Source of the DNA: Acanthornis magna
Taxonomy: Eukaryota > Chordata > Aves > Passeriformes > Acanthizidae
Assembly: GCA_036785705.1 (NCBI GenBank)
Contig: JAWUZG010000056.1
Location: 15,854,001 to 15,918,000, forward strand
Direction of reading: 5' to 3'
DNA: 64,000 nt
This document shows, in pieces, positions 26,768 through 37,352 of the stretch; positions within the stretch are counted from its first letter, which is position 1; each line of letters starts with the position of its first letter. Under the pieces are notes generated by a model. It was not told the origin of the DNA and did not search any database. It was given only the letters and a program-made list of their open reading frames with translations. The translations under genes and the position numbers were made by a program.

Positions 26768-27382
26768 CGGGATACCGGGAACACCGGGACACGGCAAACA
26801 CCTGAAATACCTGAACACCGGGACACAGAAAACACCTGAAACACCTGAAACACCTGAACACCGGGACACGGCAAACACCTGAAACACCTCAACACCGGGA
26901 CACAGAAAACACCTGAAACACCTGAACACCGGGACACGGTAAACACCTGAAACACCTGAACACCGGGACACGGCAAACACCTGAAACACCTGAACACCGG
27001 GACACGGCAAACACCTGAAACACCGGAACACCGGGACACGGCAAACACCTGAAACACCGGAACACCGGGACACGGCAAACACCTGAAACACCGGAACACC
27101 GGGAACGCCGGGACACGGCAAGCACCTGAACCACCGGAACACCGGGAACGCCGGGACACGGCAAACATCTGAGCACCTGGAACGCCGGGACACGGCAAGC
27201 ACCTGGAACACCGGGAACGCCGGGACACGGCAAGCACCTGAACCACCCGAGCACCGGGAACGCCGGGACACGGCAAGCACCTGGAACACCGGGAACGCCG
27301 GGACACGGCAAGCACCTGAACCACCCGAGCACCGCGAACGCCGGGACACGGCAAGCACCTGAACACCTGAGCACCGCGAACG
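26768..27382. repeat. 34-bp minisatellite next to the LRRC28 CpG promoter
   Basis: About 600 bases are built from a 34-bp unit anchored on ACACCGGGACACGGCAAACA followed by CCTGAA and an ACACCTGA-like 9-mer. The CGGGACAC anchor recurs at about 26785, 26819, 26862, 26896, 26930, 26964, 26998, 27032, 27066 and 27109. Spacing is therefore mostly 34 bp, with 43-bp units carrying one extra 9-mer. Promoter-distal units use AAACACCTGAA spacers. Promoter-proximal units shift to GAACGCCGGG spacers, so CpG content rises toward the island. Stop codons are absent from all three minus-strand frames, giving overlapping ORFs of 161-210 codons rich in C, R, V, P and F. These are repeat artefacts. Confidence 0.93.
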
Positions 27383-27441
27383 CCCGCGCCCCTCAGCCCT
27401 CAGCGAGGGGCGGGCGAGGCGCTGAGGGGCGGCGCGCTCCC

Positions 27442-27446
27442 ATTGG
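27442..27446 (-). promoter_or_regulatory. LRRC28: Inverted CCAAT box (ATTGG)
   Basis: CCCATTGGCTGG matches the NF-Y type consensus (ATTGGCTG). It is one of a pair in the CpG island. Confidence 0.6.
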
Positions 27447-27481
27447 CTGGCGGAGGGAGGCGGGAGATGAGGAGCCTTCTG

Positions 27482-27486
27482 ATTGG
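27482..27486 (-). promoter_or_regulatory. LRRC28: Inverted CCAAT box (ATTGG)
   Basis: TGATTGGCTGC lies 40 bp after the first ATTGG box with the same GCTG flank, as is typical of paired NF-Y sites. Confidence 0.6.
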
Positions 27487-27525
27487 CTGCTGCCCGCGGC
27501 GGGGCGGGGCGCGGGCGGGGCGCTG

Positions 27526-27535
27526 TCTCGCGAGA
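27526..27535. promoter_or_regulatory. LRRC28: TCTCGCGAGA palindrome (BANP/Kaiso-type element)
   Basis: This is a perfect 10-bp palindrome containing two CpGs. The same motif in other vertebrates is bound by BANP at unmethylated CpG-island promoters and has been linked to ZBTB33. A half-like TCTCGCGCG follows near 27553. The start site is probably close downstream. Confidence 0.7.
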
Positions 27536-27628
27536 GCCGCGCGGCGGCCGCGGTCTCGCGCGGCCCGGCCCGTCCCGCCCCCGGGTCCCTGGGCCGGCGG
27601 CGGCGCCGCTCCCGCTGAGGTGGCCCCG
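27536..27628 (+). other. LRRC28: LRRC28 non-coding exon 1 (5' limit inferred)
   Basis: The exon end is set by the donor CCCCG/GTGAGT with the GT at 27629-27630. The 5' limit is not visible in sequence and is placed just after the palindrome. No ATG opens the LRRC28 frame here. The long plus-strand ORF at 27443-27934 crosses the donor and reflects GC-rich composition. Confidence 0.5.
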
Positions 27629-29849
27629 GTGAGTGGCAATGACCCGGCCGGGCCGAGGAGGGACGGGACAGGGAGATTGGGACCTGACGGTGGGGGTGTC
27701 GCCGGTGCTCTGTCCCTGCTCTGTGCTCGCCGGACCGCGCGGGCACGGCGCCTCTTCGTGAGGGGTTGCGCGCCATGGCCGGTCCCCCTTCCGCCGTTTC
27801 CCCGTTTTCCCCGTTCCCCCCTTGTGTCCTCCTTCTTCCCCGTGTCCCCCTTGCCCCGTGTCCCTCTCTCGCCCTTCCTTCCCACCTCTCCCCCCTGCCC
27901 TCTTCCCCTTCCTCCTCGCCCTTTTCTTCCCTGAATGACCCGGCTCCTCACAGGGCCATCGTCACTGGGTGCTATTAGCCCTCATTCTCCTTTTTTACTT
28001 CCCTTAAAGACCGTGATTGTGGCTGTTTCTCTTTGGTAAGGCTGTGCCTCATCGTTGGAAAAAGATAATTGGGAGAGGAAAAGTTTGTCTGGCGGTGGAA
28101 AGGAGAAGGTTCCTTTGAAGTAAGAGCCAAAGTAGGTTGTGACTGGACTTTGCATCTGCGGGATTGCATGTCCGTGTATCCGTGTGTGCCATGGCTAAAT
28201 TGTGCTGTTGTTACACGAAATCACAACTCTGAAGAGAAGCCCACAAGTGCAGAACATCTAAAAAGCATCTCTGGTCAAATTGGAAGGCTGTTGGATATTT
28301 ATGCATATGTTTTTTCATTTCACAGCTTCTGATAAAAAGAAATTCAGAGAAAGTGGAGCTTTCCTCTACCGTGTCTTATATTGTAGCAGTTGATAATAAA
28401 TACTCAGACTGTGCCCATTAAAAAATTTAATGCTTTTCCATTAATTATTTTAATGCTGATCTCAAAAATGGAGTTGGGCTTCATTTCCTTGATTTTCTAG
28501 ACTAAGAGAGCTTTAATGTTGGGAGTGCCAAGGGCCAGTGCGTGTGCCCTGTCCCCTAAGATAGCTAATGAAGGCAACTGTTACAAACCTCTTAAAAACT
28601 CCACAAATGTGTATTTTTCCAGTAGCACACAGGTCACTGATAAGAGCTGCTTGTCTGCAAATCAAGGGAATTACTGAAACTGATGAGTAGTTTGATTTAC
28701 ATGTATAGTTGGGTAGTCAGTCTTCAGCTGGAGTTTTGTGTACCATGGCTATCATCAGATTGGATTCTTGATTTAGGACCTTCACTTCCAGTATCTGTTA
28801 TGACTACAAACCTCTCCTTCAGTGAGGGAATGAACTAAAATAGAAATGTTTTTGGTGGGAAGCAGTTCTGAGTCCTTGCCTTTTGTTAATTGGAATTAAT
28901 TTATATACACGAATCTGTAGCAAAATGGTAACTTCAAATTAATGCATAGTCTTGGTTTATTATGTTCTTCTGGCTTCTGAGATAGCTGAAAAGATGCAGC
29001 ATTGTTGCTGTCTAAATGTAGACAGCATAATAATGACTTGAATTTTGGTTATATGTAAAAAACAAGTTGAATGAAGTCAGGTTTCAGATACAAGTTAATT
29101 TTTAATTTGTCTTCATGCTTTTGTTTTCTGGTTTTGAAATTGTCAGTTAAACCTTGACACTTTGTTCTCTCTGGTTTTATTTTTAGTAGAGCGAGCTGAA
29201 AATCTGCTGTCTTATCTAACCCTTTATAAATTTTCTCACTTGAATTTTTAGATCTCATATATTAGTGTATTATTTTAAAATGTCTTTACTGGCTATCCAT
29301 CCCAATTATCTCTTCCAACTGGTAAATTATTCCACTAGTTTTAGATGGAAAGCATATAAAATTTTCATTGCCTTTTGTGTTTCTGGTTTAAAAGATCATG
29401 GTTGTTTTTAGTCATCTGAGACTAAAATCCTCTATTAATTGTGTGTTTTTCTTATCTGTGGGTTCTTTTTTTAGCACGTGTCACCAGACAGATGTGGGAC
29501 GTCAGTAATGGTTAATAGAGGTTGCTTTTTTTTTCTTCTTGTGCTGGCAGTTTTGACAAAGTAATCTGAAAGGTCCATCAAACAAGAATGAAACCAAAAG
29601 CATTAAATATATCTAAAGATTTTGTTATTTCAGCTCCTATAATGCACTAAAGCTTGATCCATAAAATAGTCAAAGGCTTGCTTCTAGCATAGCTATGGTG
29701 TGGATGTTCTGGCGACTTTGTGTATTAACTGGAACAAGTGCGTTTAGATAAATTACCAGATAATTCAATATTTCAATAATTCTTCCTGCAAAAGAAGGCA
29801 TGGCTACACTTTGATGACACTGCGTTTTTTTCCTCTTTTTGTCTCCTAG
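27629..29849 (+). other. LRRC28: LRRC28 intron 1
   Basis: This 2.2-kb intron runs from GTGAGT to GTCTCCTAG at 29848-29849. Its first 300 bases are a C/T-rich continuation of the island. The rest is AT-rich with no feature recognised. Confidence 0.75.
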
Positions 29850-29851
29850 AA

Positions 29852-29884
29852 ATGGGTCTGCTCTCAGAAGATGTGATGCAGTAG
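29852..29884 (+). CDS. 10-codon upstream ORF in the LRRC28 leader
   Basis: ATG at 29852 opens 10 codons (M-G-L-L-S-E-D-V-M-Q) and ends at TAG 29882-29884. It is in the same frame as the main ORF. An ATG at 29885 follows the stop directly and is in frame with the LRRC28 start at 29900. It could reduce or set LRRC28 translation by reinitiation. Only the reading is seen; function is inferred. Confidence 0.4.
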   Translation: MGLLSEDVMQ

Positions 29885-30070
<186 letters not shown>

Positions 30071-31451
30071 TGATAACCTCTTTATTACAATGTTTGCTCT
30101 CTGTGTGTTTAGGAATTTTGATTTTTGAAAAAGAAAAAAACAAGATAATTTTTACAAAATAATAATATTATAGATAATCTGACCCTGAATGGTGTCATTA
30201 GCTGTAAGATATGAGTACTTGAACTTGCATTAGGTAGTGTGGAGAATAATAAATGGAAGTTCAGGACTTTTTATGGTTACCCTTTTAACGCTCTGACTGC
30301 TTGCTGGGGGTTTTCTTGTCAGGGTCGTTGTTCTGTTGGGTTTTTTTTTAACCTATACATTTTACTCACATAAGTGGCCAGGCCTTTCTCCTGTTAGGGG
30401 ATACTATGCAGTCATTTCTACATTTCTTCATTAGGCTGAATGACTTTTCCCTTTGTGTGTGCCCAACCTCAAAGGCCATGTCAATCCCAGGGTCTAATTC
30501 CAAACCTGCTGTTAAGGTGCCAATAAAAACTTGTATCTGTGGGCTGCTGTTGATAGAAGAATACAGTTAATGTCAGGGTTGTGGGATTTTCTTCTGGGAT
30601 TTCTTTTTGTTTTGTTGTTTTTCCCCGAACTGAAGAAATTGTCACTCTGGGTGGATATTGTAACCTCAGAATTCAGTGTGCGGCAGTTAAATAACTGAGA
30701 GAGATGCTCTGAGCTGGTAAGACAGAATAGAGTCAAAACTTGCCACTCTGAATAGGCTCAACTCCAAGTCTTGATTTTTGCTTGGTTGATTGGGTTTTTT
30801 TTGTGAGCTCTTACATGGTATGACAGGTAAAATAATATCAAGGGTAGAGGAGCTGTAGGGCACAACTACTTAAATTCACCAAAACTGTACACTTCTCAGT
30901 GTTTCCTAGAACAAGTCCAGTACTCCACTTTAAGGGCCAAGAGCTGAAAGGATTCTGAAGATTTTATGTGTTTTATCTTGAATGAGTCCCTTAAGTTGAT
31001 GTGTACTGTAGAGAATTATTTTAGCACTCTGGTTTTGGGCAATAATTTTATAATGTGTAATAAAGATTCATGATTACAAATTCAAGCTGCTATAAAATAG
31101 CCAAAGACGTAAACAGCTCTGCCTTGACACTTTGTGAAATTCAGTGATGATTTAGTGTAGTAAGGCTCACAGACTTTGCACTACTCAAAAGATGAAACAA
31201 TAAGGAGTTTTGCATGTAAGTGTTAAGACCTGGCTAAGGAAACTGATACAAAAGTTAAAATATGGATCATATTTAGGCAAAATTACTTTCAAACAGCGTG
31301 AAGCAGAACATGATTAGATTCACAGCAATCAGGATAACTTGCTCATAATGTGCCTTGTTGGGATCTCATTCAAGTGCTCAGCACTATTGTTGGAACAAGG
31401 CAAACAAATTTGGGTGTCATTCACTGAGCATCTGTTCCACAGAAGAGATGT

Positions 31452-31800
31452 TGGAAGTTGTAGTGGACCAAAATAGATCAAGTCAGCAGCATGTTACAAA
31501 AAAAGGCAGATGTCTTTTTGGAACGTGGAAAGTTTCACAATCTCCATTAAAAGCAGAAGGAAGTAATTATTGGATACTGTTAAAGCACAAGCTGGAGCAG
31601 AGAGTTTCGTGCTCCTGAACAGCCTGGGTGAATTGCAGAGAACCTAGAGAGCAGCAGTGAGGGTCTTGTAGAGAGCATGCCCTGGGAGAGAAGGTTGAGA
31701 GATTGAGGTTAATTTTATTTGCGAAAAGAGAAGATGGAGAGGAAAAAATATGAGGAATTTGTGAAAACACAAATCATAGGTATTTTTACAAAGTAGAAGT
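31452..31800 (+). mobile_element. Diverged CR1 LINE fragment, forward orientation
   Basis: Several CR1 3'-region landmarks appear in the right order. A GTTGTAGTGGACCAAAATAG stretch is followed by GAGTCAGCAG-like sequence. A GGATACTGT match (consensus GAGTACTGT) comes next, then GTGAGGGTCTTGTAGAGAGC, then GAGAAGGTTGAGAGATTGAG, then GCGAAAAGAGAAGATGGAGA. The similarity is to remembered avian CR1 consensus. Many substitutions and indels show that it is old, and no ORF survives. Confidence 0.6.
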
Positions 31801-32589
31801 TCATAATAAGGATTTTTGATGTCCGCTACTGGTAGGTAGGACAAGCATTGCTCTCAATGTTAATAAAGTTGTAGTAAGTCAGGTATGCTGGGGTGTTGGG
31901 GGGAGTGGAAATCTCATCTGAGAATAGTTGAAAACAAGTTACTGAAGGAAGATGTGTATTCCTTTTACTCCTCTGATGCAAGGTGATGAGCAGTAGCTCA
32001 TTATTAGCAACCATCAGAACTAAACCTGCACCATATTTCTTTAAAATTAGGTACTTTTGACCCACTGGTTCATTCCTTCAGAATTCTGAAAATAAATTAC
32101 TAAATCAGCTTTTGATCTTTGCTCTTCTGAAATGACTCCTGTCCTTGACAGATGACTCCTCTGAAATGTCTGGGATAGTTACACTGACAGAATTTACCTT
32201 GCCTAAGAATAATTTCATTTTTGTCTTCATTGGCAAGGTGGAAGTGATGGAGTGCTGTGACATAATGAATGGAGCAAGGAGCCATACAGCACACCTGTAT
32301 CCCAGCATCAAATCTTCCCACTTCTCAGTTAATCCTTGATAACATGAGCCTTCCACTTTCCCCATCTATTAAAAGCAAATAGGTGTTTGCCTTGTTGGTG
32401 CTGGCAGAAGCAGGATCAAGAACAATCGTTTTTAATTTACTACCTCAGAATATGTGATGCTGTCCTGTTCTAACAGAGCCGCAGGTGAGACAGTGAAATA
32501 ATTTGTGGTTCAGGTTAACACCCTCATTGTAATCAATTGTGCTTATTCCAATTAATTGGAATGAAGGCTTGATGTTCTTTGTTCCTGAG

Positions 32590-32763
32590 CACATTTTCGC
32601 GGTTCGCAGCTTGCCCGGGTGCGATGCGGTGCCGGGGCGGTGGCTGTGCTCTGGCGGAGCTGCCGCGAGGTGGCAGCCCCGGCTCAGCGACAGTGCCTTT
32701 TTGGCTTTGACGTCACCGCAGCAAAGGTTTCTTGACCTCACCCGACATTTCTTGACCTGACCC
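32590..32763. promoter_or_regulatory. CpG-rich patch with CRE and direct repeats in LRRC28 intron 2
   Basis: This is a small island of GC-rich DNA inside an AT-rich intron. It contains several CpGs (CGCGG, CCGGGGCGG, GCCGCGAGG), a perfect TGACGTCA cAMP-response element at 32708-32715, and a 16-base direct repeat TTTCTTGACCT(C/G)ACCC at 32728-32743 and 32748-32763. Each copy holds a TGACCT nuclear-receptor half site. It could be an enhancer or a minor promoter. No associated exon is recognised. Confidence 0.4.
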
Positions 32764-33774
32764 ATCATTAGCTGCTCCCGAGTTAAGCGAGCTGGGCTTT
32801 GTACTCAGATGTATTTAATGCATGAGAATAGCGCGACAGTACTTTTTCAGGTTAGCGTGTTCCTCCAGAATCAAATTATGAACACGAAGTTATATTTTTT
32901 AGATAATAAACCTATTTAAGGTATCACATGTCATGTTTATTGACATGAAAATTTCTAATTTTAACAGGAATTTAATTACGTGATCAAGCTGCTTTTAAAA
33001 CGCATTTGTTTCTGCATGTATCAGTATTGTAAACCCTTTTTTCCAATAAGACAAATCTATGTTAAAGCAGGTTTCTTATGCAGTAAAACTTGTCTTAACT
33101 TTGTATAATTTTGAGTACAGTTTCCAACACGACATCTGAAACTTGTGAAGCCAATTTTGTGATATGTGTTCATGGTTATAAATGCCACCAAGGAAGAGAA
33201 TTATAGCTAGGGATCAGTTGGCAGTTAGGAAATGATATGCATGTTAATATGTAAATATGAAAATCTAGTTTGATGGATTCAGCAGTTCTGGCTTGGTGGT
33301 AATTGATTAAGCTACATGAAGATTGTAGGTCATTTCCCAGTTTAGCAGCATTATAAAATACATTCTGGTGAGACATCTTGTGTAGTTCTTGTTCCACTTG
33401 AAGTCTGTAAAGGCTGCAGCTTCTTAGCAAACTCTTGCCTTCAACTAACTCATTTCTTTGAATATATTTTCAAAAGTAAGATTCGGTAATCCATCTTTTC
33501 AGTCTCCGAAATCTGACTCCCATTTTGCTGAGGACATGCTAATGTCACTTCTAGGCTGTAGTTCTGTTCAATAGTGAGTTGCTCACCCTGGATACATCCC
33601 GGAGTGCTCTGATGGATATTTGGGGGCATGGACACAGGGTATTTTATAGACAATCCTTGGTGCCATTTTTCCTGCTGACATGCTGTAGTATGGGGATTAA
33701 AATGAATTGGGTACACAATATGTGTATGTCTGGTTTTTGTTTTGAAACCTAAAAGATCTCTAACTCTCTTTCAG

Positions 33775-33815
33775 CCAGAAAACCTTGCACAGAAGCTTCC
33801 AAACCTCGTGGAATT
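33775..33815 (+). CDS. LRRC28: LRRC28 coding exon 2, residues 57-70
   Basis: After TTTCAG the exon reads PENLAQKLPNLVE plus TT of a leucine codon, then the donor GTGAGT at 33816. It joins in frame to G at 36392 to restore L-Y-L-H, as in the family. Confidence 0.95.
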
Positions 33816-36391
33816 GTGAGTTTGTGTAGGAGTTCTAATATATTTTTATTATGCTTATCCATCTCATCTTAAAATAATCTAGAATGTATTGCATGCACAT
33901 AACCTATCTTTTAAGTGTGAAGGGCTTTCTTGGAGGGCAAGAAAGGGTAATTTTTTTTTTTGTGTGTGTGTGTTTTTTAATTTGTTGTTGGGCCTTTATT
34001 CTAAAGGAGGTGTATTCAATCCCATTATAATTATTTTAAAATTTCTCATTTGTTGTATGAGAGAACCTTTATGTAAGTGTCTATAATGCTAAGGGAAAAA
34101 AATACCCTCTAAATTCCATGTAGACTTGTCACACTGATAAAGCCCTGGAACCTCCCAGTGCAGTGGTTGAGACAGAGCCAGGGTAACAGGTTACAGCCTC
34201 CAGCCCATCCCTCGCTGCTCGTTCCCACCCCAGCTCCCAGGGGTTTTATGATCTCAGTCTTGCTGATTGCAGTAATAAGTTTTTGGAACCAAGTCACAGA
34301 TTGTCAAATAGGAGCAGGGATGAGCTTGTAGGGTAGTAACTATGGAATGATGATTGCTGTAGGCAGAGCAGTTTATTCAGTCTTGTCCAAAAAATGGATG
34401 TCCCATGAACTGTATTATTTTGACAATTAATTTAAGACTTAAGCCCCTGAGACAATGTTTTCTTCCTTCTCCTTTTCTTAAAAATTTGTGATTGCCTTCT
34501 GTGGTAGGATTGGCAGTGGGGGGGTTAAAAGCCCATTCTCTTTTCCCCTGTTAACTCCTCTTTCTAAGTTTCAGATGAGTAACTGTTGGAGCACTGATTG
34601 TGTTTATTTAATGGCCAGCTCCACTCAGGAGGTGTTTATCTGAGGAATCAATGCCCTCAGCTGTCTGATCTTGTCATCCTCATGTGGCCCTTTAACCCCA
34701 CCTTTCTGCTGCCTGTGGCCACGGTGTAACTGAGCCGGTTTGTAGGTCACTGCAGTCTCTGACTCCCCGAGCAGTGAGTCCTGTCTCATCATGCCCCTCT
34801 CTGGAGAGTGTTTGTGCTCTGAAGCAGTAAAATAAATATTTTTGTGTTTGATATCATGATTTGCCACTGGGCATCAAGAAATCTCCTTGTTATTTGATGG
34901 TGCCTTCAGGAAAACCTGTTTAAATGACAGCTTAAAATAATTTCTTAACAAATGCTGATTTATAGGAGCCAAACCTAATTATTTGGTGTTCAGCAAGCTC
35001 AGTTGTCCCACCATTATCCCACACGTTCTGGTGGTCTAGAGAGAGCTGCAATGGCCCTGTGGTTTGTGTAGCTCAGGACAAGTCATTTTTTTGATGAGAC
35101 GATAAGAGGTGTTTTGTTGTCAGAGAAGAAACCACAGAATAGATTTATTTAAAGAATAATTTGCTACAGTAGCTTTCAATTTTGAGAGACAGACTTATTT
35201 TTATTTTTCTAAAAGCCATATCCTTAGTAATTTCACTGTTGTTTTTCTGCGTGTATCATGCCCTGGGCTGTGGGACATAGCTCCTCATAATGCAGTTTTT
35301 TAGCTTTAAGTATTCACAAATATTTTCAGGAGCTGCAGGTGAAATGGGTAGGAGAATTCTCATCCTGTGTTTCTACAAAAACGTTGTATTCTTATGTTTA
35401 AGTTTTTAGCAAATTTTAAATATCTACAATTTTTAAAGAAAAAGAGAAGGTTCAGATGCCCCATGCAGTTGAAATGTTCTAATTCTTTTCTCTTGTTCTG
35501 CCTCCCTGCAAAGACAGGCTCCTACTTTAGGAAATGCTCTTGGAATACAGTGGAAAAAAAACATGCCCTGAAAATAATTCCGTGTGTGCCTTAGCAATTG
35601 AACATTGAGTACTCAGTACTCCTTTACAGTTGGCTATCAATATTGGAAAATTTTGTTACTGTTACTTTCTACAAGATCCAATTGTTCTTTTGCAGCAATG
35701 ATGATTGAAATCTGAAATGTGTAAAATCTAAGATCGGTGTTTATATTACCAGAAGTACTGGAAGTGTTCCATCAGAGGGTGCTGAATATTCTTAGTGAGA
35801 GATCTGGCCACCCTCTGTAGCTGCATAAATAACCATGTGTAAGATTGGGTTTTTCTTTTGAAAAATGTACTTTAAGTTTGAAAAACCCACTTGTAGTGAA
35901 TGGATCATGTGCTTATTTCTTCAGTAAAGGTGTGAGAGTTTATGTGCAGGGGAAAATGTTTGTAATTGTGTAACTCGTGTGGGTGTGGGCTTTTTTTTTC
36001 TTTCCTTGGCCAGCATTTAGTGTCAAATAACCTGGTGATCAAATATGATTCATTCTGGTTATTCTCTCTGCTTATTCTTTTCCCTTTTTGTTTTCCTCCA
36101 TATGACTCTCAAAACTAAAGCCCATTATTATTGTAACTGTGAATGGTTTGCTTTACATAACGATATGTCATTTTCTTTTATTTTTATGCTAATAATTTAA
36201 TAATCCATGTGAAACTTAAGTACCTGTCCATTGCCAGTTTATACAGTCTCCACAGCTTTTGTGGTCATAGGGAGGAATGGCTTTGAGGGTGCTCTTTCAG
36301 TCTGAAACTGGATATTTTGCAAACTGATTATGTAGCAGAAGTCCTTGAGGGTAACAGGTGGTGTCCTCTGCTTTTTTTCTCCTTCCCCCAG
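33816..36391 (+). other. LRRC28: LRRC28 intron 3
   Basis: This 2.6-kb AT-rich intron runs from GTGAGT to CCTTCCCCCAG. It contains short T and TG runs near 33953-33975. Nothing else is recognised. Confidence 0.75.
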
Positions 36392-36429
36392 GTACCTTCA
36401 TTCAAATAACATAGTTGTTGTACCTGAAG
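36392..36429 (+). CDS. LRRC28: LRRC28 coding exon 3, residues 70-83
   Basis: This 38-nt micro-exon completes L70 and encodes YLHSNNIVVVPE plus the first base of A83, then the donor GTAAGT. The sequence is the conserved LRR turn of LRRC28. Confidence 0.95.

Positions 36430-37352
<923 letters not shown>

Larger units (their letters stand above)
27383..27628 (+). promoter_or_regulatory. LRRC28: CpG-island promoter of LRRC28
   Basis: This is the only strongly CpG-dense GC-rich block in the window. It lacks a TATA box and has inverted CCAAT boxes at 27442-27446 and 27482-27486 (40 bp apart), GC boxes (GGGGCGGGGC near 27501) and a TCTCGCGAGA palindrome at 27526-27535. It lies directly before a good donor CCCCG/GTGAGT at 27628/27629. 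In mammals the LRRC28 and TTC23 starts are close and divergent, so leftward activity is possible, but I see no leftward gene here. Confidence 0.85.

Noticed and set aside
27400..27951. ORFs of 127-183 codons on both strands across the CpG island
   Set aside because: They arise from extreme GC content with few stops, cross the LRRC28 exon 1 donor, and are low-complexity R/P/A-rich.
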